From positions 707,222 through 771,221 of the forward strand of contig VXAY01001953.1 of the NCBI GenBank assembly GCA_013399855.1: a stretch of DNA of 64,000 nucleotides, read 5' to 3'. This document shows, one piece after another, positions 14,443-26,227 of the stretch. The notes below the pieces were generated by a model. It saw nothing but the letters and a program-made list of their open reading frames with translations, was not told where the DNA came from and searched no databases. The position numbers and the translations under genes were made by a program. Position 1 is the stretch's first letter. The number at the start of each line of letters is the position of its first letter. This DNA is from Oxyruncus cristatus (taxonomy: Eukaryota; Chordata; Aves; Passeriformes; Cotingidae).

Positions 14443-14976
14443 ATGGCCCTAAATTTTGCATCTAACAGAGGTGCAGGGAAAAGAATCAGATCTAGAGTCA
14501 CTGAAATAAAAATCCAGTTCCTACAACAGCCTTTCCAGAATACTGAGGTCATATTTGGATACGCTTTGATTCATAGAAGAATGCAGCAGTCATTTTTATT
14601 ACCCCCTCCATGTCTCACGCTGTTACATCTTTCGGCAGTACTGGAAGGTCCCATTGTTTATTCCCAGGTCACTCAACTCGTGAACATAGAAAATGAGGAT
14701 CTTTTTTTTTTAGGAGTCCACTTCCCTGTGAACCAGGCATCACAGTCCTTAGGTCAGATGCCAGCTGGGAATAATAGGGAGAGCTCTTACAGGTTCCAAT
14801 TCAACCCAGGAGATTGGTACCAGAAAGAGAGGCAGCACAATATCCACAGGCTGCAGCACAATGATTTCATTGATGTCTTTGAGCTCTGTTTCTTCCATGG
14901 ATTACTGACTCGATCCAGTGCAAAAGCCAATTTGCTTAACATATTTTATAGGCAGAACAGAACTAGTCTTTCTTAA
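14443..14976 (+). other. 177-codon open frame, probably fortuitous
   Basis: This is the longest open frame in the window, starting at an ATG just after a short TA run and ending at TAA. The predicted product has no signal peptide, membrane segment, repeat or motif I recognise. The frame crosses a run of ten T at 14701-14710, which would be unusual inside a real exon. A frame of this length is not surprising in six frames of 64 kb. I list it only because it is the longest; a real gene is unlikely. Confidence 0.1.
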
Positions 14977-17071
14977 GGGAGAAAAAAAATCAGTTCTTCC
15001 TATCTTGGGTGGTTTTCTTGTCTCTGCATGCACGCCAAGTGGGGACAGGATGAACACCGTTACCTTACATGTCACAGGTTAGCATTAAACAGAATGGACT
15101 CAGTGCTCAGAGATATTTCTATTTACTGTAAATTATTTCAGCGGGTTGAGGGTGACTTTGGCCATGCAAAGAATGTTTGTGTGCCCTGGTGTGGCTCTGT
15201 GGTGAGGTCATGGATATACATACATGCAGCAGAGCTCAGTAACATACATACACATTTCCAATGTCCCCAGAACCATGCAAAAGATAGAAATAAAAGAGTA
15301 ATGATGGTGATGTGGGTTTTTTGACTGAGAAAAAAACAGTTCTTCAACCCCAATAGGACAGCATTAAATGTTCATAAGTCTCTGTTTCATTATGTAGACT
15401 TGATACTGTAAAAATACAGAACCCATAGACTTCAAATGGATGTCTAGATGAGGTGATTTCACTTGCATCATTCATGACAAGAAAACTGTTTCTTTATTAA
15501 TTTTGTACATTAGAGCATTTTAAATTCCTGTTATGTTCATGAAAAAAAAAGAAGCACTAAACATCTCCAAGCACTAGATTGTTTCTTAGGCAAGAAGTTG
15601 TTATTGTTACTTAGTGTGCAACACAAACCTAGGATTTTATTCTCCTATTTTTGGAGTTACAGTTCGTGTTGCTTTTTTTTCTAACAAAAATATGCTTAGT
15701 GACCTTTAGTTCACTAATACCTTTATTATTTGAGGCTGTCAACTTTGTCAGAAACCAAGATTTGTACTTCAATTTTGATAAGTACTGGACTCTCACAGAT
15801 TTGCTTGCAAAATCTATACCAGAAATATTCTTCTTTCAGCAAGTATTAGAAGTCAAGCTACAATGTACACTGTAAAGAAACATTACGTTTCCCATGCTGA
15901 GATCTGCTGTGTGACTGACTACATGATCACTAGTACAGAAATTCACCAAAGTCACCTAATATTCCATTTAGTCTGTAACCATTACCAATACTTGGCAGGA
16001 GTCTTGCAAGCAGCCTTAATTTATTCTAGTCAAGCTAACAGTGCAGTCATTGTGCATCACCAAAATTTTACAAGTAATATAGCTGCCACTCTTTTGGTGT
16101 TCCTTCTAGAGTGAAAAGTATGCTGCTGTAAAGTACTTTACACTAAGCCCATTTTCCCTGTCCTTATTTTATTCTTCAGTATTCAAAGATGTGTCTGTAT
16201 TCCTAAATAATTCTTTTCACTCTACAGTGTTTGCACCTTTCAGGCATTTGTATGCTTATGTCTCCATGTTTAAGAGTTCTGGCCCTACAGGCAAGATTTT
16301 CTGGGTTTGCTACAGAAATTCAGTGAAGCAAAACCTGGCAGCTTTGCACAGTTCTGTACATGTATAGTACTGTAGCTCTTCTGTAGTGTAGCTGTAGGTT
16401 ATACCTTGTACAATATCACAGCTTTCACAGTAACTTGCATTGCTTTTGGCATATTCATGTTCAATATTCTTCATAAGCTATTTATCTAACCTACCAAGGA
16501 ATACTTTGTGTGACAAATTACATTTTAGTCCGTATTTTTTCCTATAAACATGTCAAATACGCTGCTTGTTTCTTTTTTAAATACTGTTTGTCTCTAAAGT
16601 CATAAAACAAATTATGGTTATCAGTTTTCCTGTATTATTTTTATTCTCTTTAAAGTTAAAACTAAGAGGGGAAGAGGAAAAAGAGCCCTTTTTTTATTCC
16701 AGTAAAACATTTTCCAAAATTGCATTTAAGAACTCGCTTGCAAAATAACCCTGTGCTTCTGGAAAGGATTCCCAGAAAATGCTGGAGGGCTTTAGAGCCC
16801 TACACTCCACCCATCTCAGCACACATGGATTTCTGTGTGCATTTCCATTTTTCATGGCATACTGGGTCTCTGCCATCTCTGGACAAGATGAAACTTCTAA
16901 ATGTTCACCAGTGTCATGGTGTTACTGTGGTCATGTTTCAGCTGTGACAGGGCAATTCCTACCTAACTTGTTATAAAGACTGATGGAAAAAGAAAAGGTC
17001 TAGATTTACCCAGTCACCATGTGGTGCTCTCTTTCCTTTTTTTTTCATTCAGATGAGCCTAAATGAACTAA

Positions 17072-17128
17072 CAAAAAAAAAAAACAACCAACCAACCAAA
17101 CAAACAAAAAACCCCCACCAACCCACAT
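17072..17128. repeat. A-rich (CCAA/CAAA)n simple repeat
   Basis: A poly-A run passes into CCAA and CAAA units and then a C-rich end. Similar tracts recur at 19253-19288, 45068-45110, 46366-46457 (opposite strand) and 57357-57473. Confidence 0.75.
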
Positions 17129-17599
17129 AGTACAAACCCTTATCTGATGCTAGCTATCTCTTTCTCATAGAAGAAATATCCCTTGGAGTGCTTCATGGCC
17201 CACAGAGCATGGATCTGAGTTGTACTGTTTTCCAGGATCCTGTGAATCTCCTCTTTGACTCTCTAAGACCCCCAAACCGGCAGATAATTCAGCAAACATG
17301 GTACACTGGGTCTTGCAAACTTGTGTGTTGCACAAGATGAGTGCAGAGAGACTGAGGTCATCACTATGACAATTTTTGTACAAGTTACTTAGAGATCACT
17401 GAACTACATCTCCACCATTTCTAAGTCTGGATTTAACACAAGTTAACCCAGAGGTGCACTTTTTTTGATTTTGGTGGAGCCAGATCCTATAGAACATCAT
17501 CTTTGTCCTTCTGAAGGGCAGGGAAGAAGGCTTATGTTCATACTTCGTTGCCTTTCAGGCAGTGTTCAAAACTCCTCAGACACACACAGAGAATTTTAC

Positions 17600-17759
17600 A
17601 GGAGGAATGCAGCAAGAAGCGTTTGGACAATACTCTGAGACACATGGTGTGACTCTTGGGGATGGTCCTGTGCAGGACCAGGAGTTGGATTCAATGATCT
17701 TTGTGGGACCCTTCCAACTTGGCATATTCTGTGATTCTGTGATTCTGTGATTCTGTGAC
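17600..17759 (+). mobile_element. CR1 LINE, 5'-truncated 3' end
   Basis: The sequence matches the conserved 3' untranslated end of avian CR1 as I know it: a 'gcgtttggac' box, 'cacatggtgtgactcttggg', 'aggaccaggagttgga', then 'gggacccttccaact'. It ends in almost four tandem ATTCTGTG octamers (about 17734-17759), the diagnostic CR1 3' tail. Only about 160 bp survive, typical of CR1 5' truncation by incomplete target-primed reverse transcription. The left boundary is approximate. No ORF remains. Confidence 0.9.
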
Positions 17760-18910
17760 TTTTTTATGGCAATCACCAGTGTATGTTCCTGAAAATAAAA
17801 GCACATAGCAGTCATCTTTCCATTCTAGCAGTTCCCATTACTCTGTGATATTTAGCCCAAATTTGGTTTAGTTAGGCATATGTGGAAGATTATTGTTATT
17901 CAGTGAAGGGCTATGGACACCTGGACGCTGAATTTGATTTTCAATGGGATATAAAGTCTGAATGGGATATGAGAACCTGTGAAAGGCATAGATCTTTGCC
18001 CCTTTTTAGTCACCTGATCTCATGTTCATCCCATCTATATACATGTAGACCCCCAAGAGTAAGAGTGCAGCTGCTTCCTCCTTAAGTAGAAATCAAATCC
18101 TCAAGGCATGATGTAAGTTTCATACTAATTAAAATGCACTCAAAGAAATAATTTCTCTCAACTAACTATGTATGTTACCTAGGACAAGTGTGATCCTAAC
18201 TTAGGTACTTGAATTACGTGGTTAAAGTTGGGTAGGATGAATTTGTAGTATAAGATATAAAGGCATTTCAATGTATGTTACCCAATGAAATATCAATCCT
18301 TTAATATTTTTAAAAGCATAAATGAATATATTATTATATTGAATATAATATCTATAACTTAGGGATTTTTGTTACATTCTTTTAAATATCCAAATCATAT
18401 CAAGCTTACTGTTTTCTTAAAGTGCATCATTTGTAGATTTTGGGATCAACCTGACTCGTGATCTCATTTTTAAAAGAAATTTTGTCAGTTAACCTTCCTC
18501 AAATATGAAAATCCTTACTTCTCAGTATAACAAAGACATGATTCTCCTAGCATGTGACTCACTGCAGCTGTAACTCAGATGGTACACAGATTATCTGAAG
18601 ATTATAAACTTGAATTTCAAATGTCTCAGAAGAGAATTATCATAACTTCCTAAAAAAAAGGTGGAAAATAAACTCACTTCTCATGTGTTCCCTAAAAAAA
18701 GGATTGTGGTTAGAAAAAAAGATTTGAAGATTCTGATCTTAAGAAAGGTTCTAAAGAAAACTGTTGATGTAATTAGTTTGGCAAATGCTGAAATGCTGTC
18801 TTTTAAGAGTATACTTCATTTACTTTTAGTATGAACACTTCAGTATTAACAGCTCTGGCACCCTAAGCCAAATTGTACCCTTTGCAATCTAATGCTTCAT
18901 CAGGTTTAAG

Positions 18911-18936
18911 ACACTTACTTATGTGTAAGTAAGTGT
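18911..18936. repeat. Perfect 11-bp inverted repeat
   Basis: ACACTTACTTA and TAAGTAAGTGT face each other across the 4-base loop TGTG, so the sequence could form a small hairpin or cruciform. No function is implied. Confidence 0.8.
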
Positions 18937-19252
18937 AGCATTTGACTCCTTAGAAATTGTCAAGATTAATTAAAGTAATCAGTTTAGTCCAGTTTCCTGT
19001 ATTAAACTCTATTGTTATCCCCAAATGAATGTGCAAGAGACTCCACTGCAGGTAGCTCTGGAATAACTTGCCTGTAGAGACAAGATGTTTGGAATCCTTC
19101 AGGATAACAGGTATGTCTTGGGCTTTTCAATTAGGACAGTTTAAACTGCATAGTGTAGGGTAATTTTTTTGCACTGTCCTTCTATGAATAACACAGAGAT
19201 TCTACTTTCTACAGTATCTTTTTTTATACAATGACCCCTTCCCCTGTGTTAT

Positions 19253-19288
19253 CAAAAAAACCCAAAACAAACAAACAAAAAAAAGAAG
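19253..19288. repeat. A-rich (CAAA)n simple repeat
   Basis: A run of A and C in CAAA-like units with a poly-A stretch. Confidence 0.7.
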
Positions 19289-19529
19289 TGAAGTGGTTGG
19301 TATAATTTGCCTCTCAAGTTTATTTGTATATCTTTATCATATCACCTCTCTTTATCATAACTGCATTCCCATTCTGAAGCTCACTTTGCCAGTCTTTTCA
19401 CAGAGTCTGGTTTTGCTGTCTATGATCCTCATGATACATTTTGGCTTTTCTGGATTATGAAAAGTCATCTTTAATTTAAGTAATTGGTTTTCAGTCATGG
19501 CTGTTTGAATTAGATGAGATTATTACTTT

Positions 19530-19789
19530 CACAGAATCACAGAATCACAGAATCACATGGCTTGGAAAGGACCTCGGAGATCATCAAGTCCAACCCTTGA
19601 TCCATTATCACCACAGTTACTAGGCTATGGCACTAAGTACCACATCCAGTCCCATCTTAAAAACCTCCGGCAACGGAGAATCCACCACCTTCCTGGGCAG
19701 CCCATTCCAATGCCTGATTACCCTCTCTGTAAAGAACTTCTTCCTAATATCTAACCTAAACCTGCCCTGGCAGACCTTAAGACCATTTT
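19530..19789 (-). mobile_element. CR1 LINE, 5'-truncated 3' end
   Basis: Read on the minus strand the copy ends in three ATTCTGTG-type octamers (their complements lie at 19530-19556). Going inward it has the complements of 'ggaaaggacctcggagatca', 'cctgggcagcccattccaat' and 'aagaacttcttcctaatatc', all hallmarks of the avian CR1 C-terminal coding region and 3' UTR. It is truncated at its 5' side near 19789. It lies 1.8 kb from the CR1 at 17600-17759 in the opposite orientation; the octamers are of similar length, but these are independent insertions of different extent. Confidence 0.92.
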
Positions 19790-22700
19790 ATTTAAATTTT
19801 TGCAAGCAAGTATCAATTAAAGTTTTATTTGTTACTTTGAATAACAGGGATTAGCTAGGCAATCTGTAGAAAATCTATAGCATTCAAGGTTTATTTTTTA
19901 TCAGTAGCATAAACTTATCAACTCTGATGTTTACAACTTTGATGCTTACTGTAGACTTTTTAGGTAACTCTGTCAAACAAGAATTACACGTGCAATGCTG
20001 TATCAGCTGAAGGTTGAAATTACTTCTCTGCTGTCTCTCCCAAAGACTTTTGCCGTGAGTCAGATTAGCGTTCTTTTTTTTGGAGTACCTAAACATGTAT
20101 AAAACAAGTTTTTAAATAAATCAAATATTTGTTTTTATCAAGTCTACAGATCAACCTGTCATTATCACACTTAAGATTCACTGATACAGTCCAAGGCAGC
20201 GGTAAGGAATTTGAAAATTCTATGGGTGTGTGAGGCCAGTTCCTGCTGCAGGTAGTCTGTGCCCAAACACAAGTGCATGCTCAGATGCAGTTTTGAGACA
20301 GAGATACTATTGTAAAAACAGCATCATTGGGAAGCACTGGGGTTCAACCACAGCACACTGACTCTGGGTACGCACCCTTGGGGTACTCTCTATTCTTCAT
20401 GATTAACATTTACACCAAGAATTCAGATTTTTTTTTTTTCTTCCAAGCCTAAGAGAACTGCCTGTTACTGTGGTCTGAAGCTGTTTTCAACTTTTTGTCT
20501 GGTACAAATTTTTTTTTTTCCACATCACTGTTGCTCTCATGTTCAAGTTAAATCTTACTTTTTTGTAAATAACAAGAACAACATGACAATGAAGTGGAAA
20601 ACGGGAAAGAAGCATTGCTCATCCTGTCCTTTTCCATGTTGCAGAAGCACACTTCGCTTGGTATATTTAATAACAGTGCTCTTCACCCTGGCCTGCATGG
20701 GGCTGCATGGTGCTGCAGCAGTTAAGTCAGAGAGCTGAGCACTCCAGAGTCCCCAAAGTTTCACAGATGACATTCTCATCCAGTTGAAATCATGGTTATG
20801 GCATTCCTGTAGGTATAAACATCATGAAAGAGAGTAAGAGCAACGAACCTGAAATTCTTGATATGAATGGCCTGACTTGCAGCATGCTGGCAATCAAAAG
20901 GCCTGTATGACCACTTGCATGTGTTCAGCTACAATTTCAGCTCTTAACCTTTTGCTGGTTCCCTGGTTCGTCATCTTGATGCACAAATGTAAACTTTTTC
21001 CTCCTTGAATATGGGAAAATGTCAACTGTGGGTCAGTTCTGGCAAATATACCCTATTTCTTTCTTGGGATTTTTTTCAGGCAGAGGTGCCTCTGGAGCCA
21101 TAGCTCCACAAGAAGGTACAGCACCGTCTGACTGGGAGAGTCATGTGTGGAGAAGGGAAGTGTGGAAAGGGTTGAAAGAACTTCCATCACTATGGTATAA
21201 TTGGGTTGTCCATAAGCTGCAAGAGCACACTGTAGTTAGGCTGGAAAGAGTTTAAATTGCTTCATGCAGACTCCCTTTTATATCTATTTTCTTTGCCTCC
21301 ACCCATCTTTTTCAGGGGGTTTATTTTTTTTTGTGTTTTCTATGGCTAAGCTTCCCACTCTGTGTTGGATTTCAGCTAAAGTAAATTTTTATAGGCTGGG
21401 AAGAATTTCTCCCACATTACAGAGTGGCATCTAGTGGGTGCACATTATTTGCCTTCCTAAGAGCACATAGGGAGTCTGTGTGGAGAGGGGATGTTACTTT
21501 ATCAGAAGTTCTATATTACAATCATAGAGTTGATGTTCCTAAGAAGCTAATTGAGCTAGTTATAATTAATCATGCTTCCCATCCCTCCTAAATGTTTTGC
21601 CTTTCTTTATGCATAATGACTGTTTTTAGTATTTTTTAATTGCTTTCTGGGAGTTCCTGGCTATCACTTTTGTGTCAGGTAAGTGTTTCAATATTACAGC
21701 TGTCCATTTCTTTCATTGACTTATGGCTTTTGTTGCTGAAGCCAGTATTATATTGTTCCAGAAACATCCTGTTATAGGATGTTGTATACGTCCTGTTATA
21801 CCTGTCACTATCTATAAAGATGTTCTTAAAATCTTGGCTTTCTGATAGCTTCTGGAAGGCCTTTTCTAGGGCCTCTCTTATTCCTGCCAAAACTGAGTCT
21901 TTCACCTTAGCTTGCTGGGTTCCTCTTTTATTGAGCTTAAACTTTTGTCCTGTTTCTAAAACCCCAAAGTGAAGTGCAAGTGGACTGCATTTTATTCAGT
22001 CACCATTCTTTCACCCGTTTGGTTTAAGCAGTCCAAGAAGTTAGAGTGTTCTAACAGCACAGCTCCTGATGACATTAGTACACAAAAAAGATTGTCTGTG
22101 GTGTCAAAGTATTCTGCTTATACAGGAATATCAGTAAAAGCATTTGGTGTTATGCTGTTTCTCCACTGTGCAGGATACTGACATAGAGTACATTTCAAAG
22201 ATTTTTAAGAATACTTAGATATCTTTAGATGTTTATTGGTGTCTTTTGTTGTTGCCACTGTTTGATTGTCCCAGGATAAAAAAACATGACAAAAAGCAGC
22301 AAAACCAGATGCATGTGTTAAACACATGAAAGTCATTGGGTGGACCTTCTTTTACCAGAGGTGATGGCCATGAAAATTATCAAAACTTCTGTTGTCTACG
22401 TGGTAGATTTTTTTTATACTGGTGACTTAACTGGGACTTTTTTTTTTTTTTAGTGCAGCTATAAAATACATGGATATAGAATTCTCTCAGTGACAACTTT
22501 TTAGTGAGTATCTATGTTCTGTGAGAAATAAGCTACAATGTTTAAAACTCCAATTTGCACAACTGGATGTACATTCATAATTAAAAGATTTTGTAGGAAT
22601 TTTGCTTTTGTTTTCTATAACCCTTGGTTTTATGTCACCAAGATCATTAACTTTATAACATGCATTCCATATGTTGAAAACTTTGGCAGAAAATACACTA

Positions 22701-25699
22701 CCTTAAATCTCGTAGAAAAATACGATACAGTTAATCCATAAACTTCTTTAACTTTCATATTCTATACTGAGGAAAAGTCCAATAGCACTCCAGTGATTTT
22801 GCCAGACCAAAATTTTATTGCTATTCATACTGCAGTTCCAGGGAACTAGTACATATTTCTAGGAAGTACTTATTACCAGTTTCAAAAAGCTCTTTTTTTT
22901 TAAACCTTCAAGGATATGAGGATTGATTCTCTAAAGCAGAAAAAGCAGCAGGATATCAAAATACCCTTGATATACTGTTTCTGACAGCTGATAATTTTTA
23001 TGCTAATGAACAACTTTAACTCATCACAGCATCCTTCCTTGTATGACTGACTTTATGCGCTTAAGTAGTACTTTGTCTAAAGAACTGGTTTTTTACTGTT
23101 TCCCAGGTACATATCTTAATGATGGAAACTGTTGGTATTTCTTACATCTAGCATTTATGAGGAAGGGCTGGTAAAAATTTGACCTTCTTTGCATCTTGGA
23201 TCTTGCTTTTGACTTGATCTATGTGTGCATGGATTCAGACACTACTAGTACTATTGTCATATCAAATTAGGGGAAAGAGATGCCATGGGCTTTCAAACAT
23301 TTTCCTGCCAAAGTCAGGATCTAGAAAGTTACACTGAGGAAAATACATGCTACAATGTCCAGACAATATAGCCTGACTCACTGATGAACCCGTTGCTTTT
23401 TTTTTTAGATCCTTGGAGTGGGAAGTAGAGGACAAACTCCCACAGATCTACCTGAGAAGGGCCTACTGAACACGGTCCAGAGATAATGTCTGGTCTGAGT
23501 TAGAAAGATGTTCCTGCATTCACAATGGCCCTTTGACTCCTTTTCTCCTCCACCTTCATATAAAAAAAAGCTTTCCACAAACACATGGGATAGACCTGCA
23601 CAGAAGACTGCACATGATTTTTGTTTCTGTTCTTGGCTAAGCAGTCATATGCCTACACTTTTCCTTGACTTTTTAAGACAGACATTTTTCTTCTGTATTT
23701 GTTTCTATACTGCCCAAATTTATACAAAAATAACAATTCAAACAGCACAGGTGTAGAAAAAATGTAAAGGTTTTGCCTGATATTAGGTCCATTTGCAAGT
23801 GGAAAATACATTGATTTTGTTCCCTTTCGATGAATCAATTTTCAGAAATAAAAAAGCAAAGCACAGATTTGGAGGTTTCTGAAACTTGTTGTGAAAATTT
23901 TGCACAACCCTATGTAATAGTAACTTCAGCTTGACACAGCCCAGTTGTTCTGGTTCTTTATTTCAGGCTTCTTTATTACATGCACCTGTTTCAACTAACT
24001 GGTAGCTGTTTCTGAAACTTCTGACTGGCCTGCAGCCAGGACTGCTCTGCGTGTTCCCACAGTTAATATGATCTAGGTCTTTAGAGAGTTCATGGGGATG
24101 TGGCTAATATGAAAGTCCAGACAGATAAAAGCTTTCCCCTTACTTCTGCTCAACAATACTGCCTGTTTACTTCTGGTCTCACTACCAAAAATTTTGGGAG
24201 AGGAGGTTGTTCTTTGAAAATGTCTTCTGCACAGGCTGCACTTCAAGTTCACAAGAAGTTCAAGAGAGTTTTGCACTGGTTTGGATTTCACTACGACAAA
24301 TTCATGCAACTCTGGACTAATCCTGTCTGTCCAGTTCCATAGTAAAAAATGCCAGCCTCTAATTACATCCACAAATAAAAATAACCCGCTAATTTAACAA
24401 TAGGTACAGTATGCAGCTGAATGTTAATGTAGAGATGCATTTTGTATTTGCACTTTCATGTTGGCTCTGGGTAAGATTAGGTACAGTAAAGCTGGGACAA
24501 ATTAGGCTTTGTTTCAGAGTGCTATGTGGTTGTAAAGCAAGGAATAGGGCAACAAACTCTCTGGAGAAGGTTTTGCCCACTGAGTTGCACTGTTCACAGC
24601 TGGTTACCATATTTTTGTTTGCAATAGCCACATGCAAAAACATGCCTCCATCTCTAGTACCAACCCACAATTTCAGCATCTCCTCAAAAACTAAAGTTGG
24701 AACAAACCTTCATTAAATGCATTATTAAACTTTCTTCACACAAATTCATTTTTAACAGGAAAACTTTAAAATCTGTTTCACCACTTCCTAAAACTTTTTT
24801 TTTTGTTCCAAAGGGCACAAAGGACATATATTCTCATGTGTCTCAGGAATATTTTTCAGAAAACTCAGCACATTAGAAAGTAGCTGCACACACTCTATAT
24901 GATTTTTAGAGGATTTGCTTTATGATGGAGATATCAATCAAAAGGAGCAGACAGGCTTTAACTGCAAGCATGGAGGGAAGCACTTAACGAGGTATTTTTC
25001 CATTTCTGCAGCTCTGTGGTTGCATGAAAGCAAAATGTGATACTTGATGAGATCAGAAAATCAGAACCTGAATCAATAATACTGCAGTTGTTTTGGGGAG
25101 GGTCAGTTTAAAGAAACAACACTAAATTGAGATTTAATGGAGTTCAAGGAGAAAATCTGCACTGTAGTTATGAGTTTATTTTATTATTAGTAAGCATACT
25201 TTACTAATCATTTGAGAGAAAACAGATAGATTCTCTCTAAGTATAAATGCCAAAACATTTCTAAATGTTATAAAACACTTAGGGAAAAAAATAGATTTCT
25301 CTAAAGTCTGTGAAGTAAATTTGCTTACTGAATTCTACACAGCCGAAGGAGAAGGGGTGGGCAGAGGAAGAGAGTAAAATTTTCTATAAGTGAAATACAA
25401 TTTTATTTTTACATTAACAGCCTTATTATCTAATTCTTTGACCACATCTATGCAGAAATGAGGCTAGTGGGAAATAGAAGACCTATATTATGAACTTCAC
25501 AAGCAATCAGGCAATCAGCCTGAGATATGTCTACCTAGACTGCTGGAAACATCTCATTCACTCCTCTGGCAGCCTGTCCCACTCCTTCCTGTGGGTTACC
25601 TTCTGACAGACAAGCTGGTGGAACAGGGTTTGCTGTGCTTTCTTTTCTGGTCACCATTTACAATGTTTTAACTGGGAAAGTGGGTTGATATTAAGACCA
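19790..25699. other. AT-rich non-coding stretch, no gene seen
   Basis: No exon or known repeat was recognised. A perfect 8-bp inverted repeat (AACATCCT/AGGATGTT) lies around 21764-21784. A CAG|GTAAGT motif at 21676-21684 is discussed in the findings. Long overlapping open frames on both strands at about 24073-24372 have no coding signature. Confidence 0.5.
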
Positions 25700-25820
25700 T
25701 GTGGTGGGTTGACCTCAGCTGGATGCCAGGTGCCCACCCAGCCGCTCTATCACTCCCCTTCCCAGCCAGACAGGGGAGAGAGTAAGGTGGAAAAACAACT
25801 CGTGGGTTGGGATAAGGCAG

Positions 25821-25864
25821 TTTATTTAAAGCAAAAGGTAAAGCGAAAGATCGCAGGGTTTATT
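25821..25864 (-). terminator. LTR polyadenylation signals
   Basis: Two AATAAA hexamers on the minus strand (complements at 25859-25864 and 25821-25826) lie about 120-170 bp downstream of the LTR TATA box, as expected for the R region. Confidence 0.6.
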
Positions 25865-25985
25865 CTCCACTTCCCATCAGCAGCAATGGTTGGCCACTCC
25901 TGAGAAGCAGGGCTTCAGCATGCACAGCGGTTCCTCAGCAGGCAGCCACTGGAGATAATGAACGTCTTCCCGCTCCTTGCCTCAG

Positions 25986-25994
25986 CTTTTATAT
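25986..25994 (-). promoter_or_regulatory. LTR TATA box
   Basis: ATATAAAAG on the minus strand inside the LTR. Transcription would start roughly 25-30 bp downstream, near 25960. No gene is seen downstream on the minus strand within this window. Confidence 0.7.
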
Positions 25995-26227
25995 CTGAGC
26001 TGATGTCGTATGGTCTGGAATATCCCTTTGGTTGGTTTGGGCCTACTTGGGTCACCTCCCAGGATCTTGCCCTCAGTTGAGGAAGGAGTATTACAGCACT
26101 GATGCTGTGGTCAGCAGTAGCCAAAACACTGGTGTGTTATCAACACCCTTTTATCTACCAATGCAAAGCACAACACTGAGAGGGCTGCTGTGGGGAAATG
26201 AACTCCAGCTCAGCCAGATCCAATACA

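Larger units (their letters stand above)
13436..17599. other. AT-rich non-coding stretch, no gene seen
   Basis: It holds a (TG)7 microsatellite (14141-14154), a 177-codon open frame (listed separately) and simple repeats. I see no exon with convincing splice sites and no known repeat family. Confidence 0.5.
17760..19529. other. Non-coding stretch between two CR1 ends
   Basis: No gene was seen. The only structure of note is a small perfect inverted repeat at 18911-18936 (listed). Confidence 0.5.
25700..26227 (-). mobile_element. Solo LTR of an avian endogenous retrovirus
   Basis: The 528-bp element reads TGTATTGG... to ...CCCACCACA on the minus strand, with canonical TG/CA ends. It is flanked by GACCA (25695-25699) and GACAA (26228-26232), a 5-bp target-site duplication with one mismatch. 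In minus orientation it has a TATA box (ATATAAAAG, complement at 25986-25994) and, downstream, two AATAAA signals (complements at 25859-25864 and 25821-25826). This is the expected U3-R-U5 order and is what fixes the strand. There is no primer-binding site or gag-pol sequence next to it, so the internal region was removed by LTR-LTR recombination (inference). The type resembles ERVL/ERVK-like LTRs common in bird genomes; the exact family needs a library search. Confidence 0.9.

Noticed and set aside
24073..24372. Overlapping 80- and 99-codon frames on opposite strands
   Set aside because: No recognisable domain; one is a shadow of the other.
25700..26227. Plus-strand orientation of the LTR
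   Set aside because: The TATA box and AATAAA signals are in the right order only on the minus strand.
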